Assembly: GCA_963920665.1 (NCBI GenBank)
Contig: OY987265.1
Span: 18,357,001-18,421,000, forward strand
DNA: 64,000 nucleotides
Reading direction: 5' to 3'
Origin: Straminergon stramineum
Taxonomy: Eukaryota; Streptophyta; Bryopsida; Hypnales; Calliergonaceae
Position 1 is the first letter of the stretch, and each line of letters opens with the position of its first letter. Below the pieces are notes generated by a model, which made no database searches, was not told the origin of the DNA, and worked only from the letters and a program-made list of their open reading frames with translations. This document shows positions 60,108 through 64,000 of the stretch, one piece after another. A program made the translations under genes and the position numbers.

Positions 60108-61126
60108 ATCCTTGTAGTGTATTTTGTTCATTTCTTGTTATTTTCTCTCGATGTGAATTTCAGCGATAAAAACAATTTTTTTTGAATTTGAGTCCAACTA
60201 ATGAAATGAAGCTTACCAAGTTTAGTTTCTACTTGAATTGTAAACTTTGAAAAATTCATTAATTTCAATATTTTATAGCAATATGAACTTTAGGCCTATA
60301 ACCATGGTTTGTTGATTTTCTAGTTTTAGGAGGACACAGAAATTTTGGTTTATATTGTGATGTTATATACTAGACAATACATCTATGGTGAAAATTTCAT
60401 ATTCTTTGAGTATATTTTGTATTTCATACATGAATTTTCTTCATTTTTTTCTTAAAAAATTCATAATAATTTCAAATTTTCCCCAAAAAGATTTGAAAAT
60501 TTTATGACTTGTAGTAGACATATAACCTCAATTTTGAAAAAAACAATGAATAATTTTCATTTATGTCTAGTTGATAAAATGGTAGCAAAAGAAGTCATAT
60601 TAGTTGAGGCTTGAACTTAGTGGTCATGGACCATTGAAGACTTCAATTCCATATCCAAAAGAAATTTAGAACTTGTGTGTCTATTTTTAGGGACCAAAAA
60701 GACATACCATGTGTTAGTTTTTATGAATGAGTCCTATTAAATATAGCGGTGGTTTGGATTGAGCTTTCATGAATTTTTTTATTCATCTTAACACTTGCAT
60801 CGTCAAGTCAAGACATCAATTTTGTCTTCAAGAATTATTTCAAACTTGTATGTCTATTTTATTTTAACAAGAAAACACACTACCTATTAGCTTTTATGGA
60901 TGAGTCCTATTAAAGACAATGGTGGTTTGATATGAGCCTTCATGATTTTTTTGGTTGATTTCAACACTTGCATTGTCAACTAAAAGCTTCTATTTCATTT
61001 GCAAAAAAAGTTTTAGAACTTACTCATGTACTTTTTGAATAGGAAAATACATTAGATCTTAGTTTGTATTATTGAATTTTATTAAATACAACAATGGTTT
61101 GGATTGAGCTTGTAGGTTGGTTGATC

Positions 61127-62074
61127 TTAACCCCTAAAGTTCCTTAACTATGTTATCACCCAAAACCCTCAAAAACTACCATTTCTAATACTAGTACCAA
61201 ATTTTTGAAAAATATCATTTTTGGACACATGTAACCATAGGATCTTGTAGTACAAAAGATTGAAAAGATGTTGGAAAAAATTCAGAAAATTCCACCATGT
61301 AGATTGCAAGATATTAGCATTTGAAGTGACAAAAATCCTTTTGGGGGCTTTGTGAAAAAACGGTCAGCTGCACTTCACAAGGTCACATTTGTATGAAAAA
61401 ATGTGCAAAATGGTGGTGCTTCTTTAGATTCATTCTTCTATACAAGTTGGCTAGTACATGCTTGAAAATTTTCAGATCATTTGGAATTGTGCAACATATA
61501 GGAAAAAAATAATAAGTAGAAAGATGTAGAGAATGATTCAAAATACTAAATTGTTAACAATTTATTAATGGAATTGAAAAATCCCAATCCCAATGGTGGT
61601 AATGTTGTAATAAACAATCTACATCTAAAGTATTTATTTTTTTCAAAAAATATTGAAAATTGAGTTAAATAAAGGACTTCAAAGTTTATTTTAAAGTAGT
61701 GAATCCATACTTGCCTGCAAACTAAAACATCTCATAACTTTTGACTCATTGATCAAAATGGAATGATTCAAAGCTTTCTATGTACATATAAATCTAGAAA
61801 ACCAATTTCAAATTTTTTTTATTCCAAAAAAATGATTTTTTCTGATCTGCCCGGACTGCCTGAGTTGAGAAACAAACTACATATTTTAAATAACTTTTTA
61901 GGCCATAACTTTTTACTCATATTTCCAAATGCACTAAAATTTAGTGCACATGAAAGATCTTCCTCATCCACTCCTATTAAATTTTGGGCCAAAAACATGG
62001 AAATCTCTAATCACATGTACTTGCCCAAAAAAGTTATGTTGCCAAAAAACACACCTTGGTCCTTCAAGGGTTAA
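61127..62074. mobile_element. TTAA element, about 1-kb class, inserted in the satellite (copy E)
   Basis: Ends TTAACCCCTAAAGTTCC and GGTCCTTCAAGGGTTAA. The interior matches 16483-17517. It splits a satellite monomer at GATC/TTAA/CACTTGCATTG; intact neighbours have a single TTAA there, so the TTAA target duplication is seen directly. Confidence 0.85.
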
Positions 62075-62551
62075 CACTTGCATTGTTAATTCTAAACTTT
62101 AAACAAATTGCAAAAACATATTTGAACTTGTACGTCTGGTTTTTTGAACAAGAATATATACTAAGTGTTGGTTTCTATGAATGAAACCTATTAAATATAG
62201 CAATGGTTCGAATAAAGCTTTAATGAATTTTTTTATTGAACTTAACACTTGCATTGGTAGTCCAAAAGTTTAAATAATTCTCTAAAAAATATTTTGAACT
62301 TATGGGTCTGTTTTGTTTTAACAAGAAAATTCACTAAGTGTTAGTTTCAATAAATGAGTTCTATTAAATACAACAATGGTGTGAATTAAGCTTTGATGAA
62401 TTTTAGGATTGATCTTAAGTCTTAACACTTGCATGGGTAGTCCAAAAGTTTAAATAATCTCTAAATAATATTTTGAACATGTCGGTCTTTTATATTTCTT
62501 AACAAGAAAATTCACTAATTGTTAGTTTTTATGAGTGAGTCTAATGAACTA

Positions 62552-63102
62552 AGGTAAACTAGCCCATGATAGGCAAATTGCCCAATGCGGACACCTAGAA
62601 AACCACCCATTTTAGTCTTACATCAATCTATGGCAGATTTTTGCTAATAAATGGGATTAAGACTTTGTTAGGTTTGTTAGTGGTTGAAATCAATGCATTG
62701 GGTGATGTTGATGGAGTTATTAGTGATTGTTTTAGGACCTTCTACCTTACTAGTGTGAACTCATTTCAAGAGCTAACTTTTTTATTCCTTTATGTCATGG
62801 CCATGTTAAAAAATATTATGACTATGTTAGAAAATTTTGAAATTGCTTTAGGTGATCAGATGACCATTATGGATACACTTTGTGGTGATTTGGGGGTAGT
62901 CTACAGATTGTTTTGGGCCAATTGGGCAGTACATTTCAAATAATCATACCAAATTGATAATTTTGTCAAAAAAATAAAATTCCAATTGCTCTCTGTATTT
63001 CTAATGTAATCATCTTTATCTTTATATGAAAAAAATATCATTTTTTTCAAAAATGTGAACATGGCAAACCAACCATTTTGCCTGTCATAGGCTAGTTTAC
63101 TT
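62552..63102. mobile_element. MITE inserted in the satellite array
   Basis: Inverted ends contain GTAAACTAGCCCATGATAGG at the left and the complement of GTAAACTAGCCTATGACAGG at the right. The interior has a 100-codon plus-strand frame (62641-62943) that is not preserved in the related copy at 31936-32645, so I treat it as non-coding. Confidence 0.75.
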
Positions 63103-63410
63103 GATAGCAATGGTTTGAATGAAGCTTTGATGAATTTTGGGATTGATCTTTACACTTGCATTGGTAGTCCATAAGTTTAAATAAATGATGAAAATTTAAT
63201 TGGAACTTGTGAGTCTATTTGTTTTGAAAAAGAAAATATAATAATTGTTAATTTTTATGAAAAAGTGCTATTAAAATAGTGATGGTCTAAATTGATCTTT
63301 CAAGAATTTTTTGGTTGATCTTCACACTTGCATTGTTAATTAAAAAAATATTGAATTTTTCTCTAAAAAATATTTAGATATGATGTGTCTATTTTTGTGA
63401 AGCAAATAAA

Positions 63411-64000
63411 AAGGACTCTTCATGTTCCTCTATCAATTTTCCTTCGAAGATCACATGGAGATTAGCTTACCAAAATTGGCAACTAAATTATGTTTTTTAT
63501 GTATGGTAACCATGAAGGACCCTACAATATGTCACTAATTGAAGTTCTCATAAATCAAAATCCCACTACCATCTAACCATGTTTGTAAGCTATTTGTAGT
63601 GACATGCGAGATTACCACATAATGAATGAGTTTACAAAGAAAGCAATCCAAGTTATCTTGAAAATCATCAAGCATTGTTGTAGTAGTTATAGAACAAAAG
63701 TTGTGAAGGCACAAATTTGATTTCAAAAGTACCTCCTACTTTGGGTTATTTTATGAACTACCCCCCTCGTTTGGCCTTTCTAAGTCATTCTATGGTGTAA
63801 TTAAAAAAAAGCCCCCGTTTTTGCGCTTGATTAATTTACCTTGAATACCCTTCCTAATTAATTTGGGGCCTCTAAATACAAATATGAATTGAAAATTTGC
63901 AAAATTTATCATGTGTAGAAAAGAAAAATTTTGACATTTTCTTGAGGGGCCAAGTGAGGGGTGAGTTTACCTTGCCCCTATTTTGTTACTTTAAAATTCT
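63411..64000. other. Intergenic to window end
   Basis: No gene. From about 63730 the composition changes (TACCCCCCTCGTTTGG), which might be the start of another element continuing beyond the window. Confidence 0.35.

Larger units (their letters stand above)
60600..63410. repeat. Satellite array, monomer about 173 bp, interrupted twice
   Basis: The word ACACTTGCATTG (with small variations) recurs at 60791, 60964, 62074, 62244, 62424, 63152 and 63323. After removing the two insertions the spacing is 170-180 bp. Monomers share GAACTTGT..GTCT, ATGAGTCCTATTAAAT and CAATGGTTTGGAT. The copies are diverged from one another, so this is an old or degenerate array. Confidence 0.75.

Noticed and set aside
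62641..62943. 100-codon frame inside the satellite-inserted MITE as a transposase fragment
   Set aside because: It is not conserved as a frame in the related element at 31936-32645 and has no transposase motif.
1..64000. tRNA, rRNA or LTR retrotransposon
   Set aside because: I found no tRNA-like T-loop context, rRNA core, paired long terminal repeats, or reverse transcriptase/integrase peptides by eye. Small or decayed ones could be missed.

Overview
This looks like nuclear DNA from a land plant. It is AT-rich, genes are sparse, and two genes carry GT-AG introns. The recognisable products (a DUF569 protein, an FMO GS-OX-type flavin monooxygenase, a kinase-like tandem pair) and the transposon types (Stowaway, CACTA, Mutator, hAT and Harbinger-like) are typical of plants. 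The sequence alone does not fix the lineage. The tandem kinase-like proteins and the MULE/SWIM remnant suggest a non-flowering land plant to me, but that is an impression. I saw no bacterial, organellar or viral block.

Layout. 1-5.0 kb is repeat-derived: CACTA-like termini with short tandem arrays and low-complexity DNA. 5.0-12.3 kb is one copy of a large direct duplication. It holds a minus-strand gene for a protein with two kinase-like domains, its upstream module R, a TTAA-flanked element, a module X and a second, gene-less copy of R. 12.3-22.7 kb separates the copies and is mostly transposon-derived, with a broken NOG1-like GTPase fragment (13.6-14.5 kb) and a decayed LRR receptor-like remnant (21.7-22.7 kb). 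22.7-29.8 kb is the second copy of the duplication with the paralogous kinase gene. 29.8-41.8 kb is intergenic and full of small terminal-inverted-repeat elements, including a long foldback at 39.5-40.3 kb. 42.5-46.1 kb is a DUF569 gene with three coding exons and a probable 5' UTR intron. 48.56-51.63 kb is an apparently intact seven-exon FMO. 54.3-58.3 kb is a degenerate MULE/SWIM transposase. 60.6-63.4 kb is a roughly 173-bp satellite array split by two elements.

The most striking theme is a dense set of non-autonomous elements whose ends read TTAA followed by CCCTTAAAGG-like sequence, with the mirror image at the other end. I count about 17 complete or partial copies in several length classes (about 100, 230, 540-650 and 950-1035 bp). 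One sits exactly in a TTAA of the 173-bp satellite, where neighbouring uninterrupted monomers show the empty site. TTAA target duplication with CCC-starting ends is the hallmark of piggyBac-type transposition. No transposase for it is visible here.

The genes do not form a pathway. The two kinase genes are paralogues from a local duplication that seems once to have been an array of at least three units. The DUF569 and FMO genes are same-strand neighbours with no evident functional link. The DUF569 gene is unusual in carrying tandem repeats that multiply both a 5' splice donor and a 3' splice acceptor.
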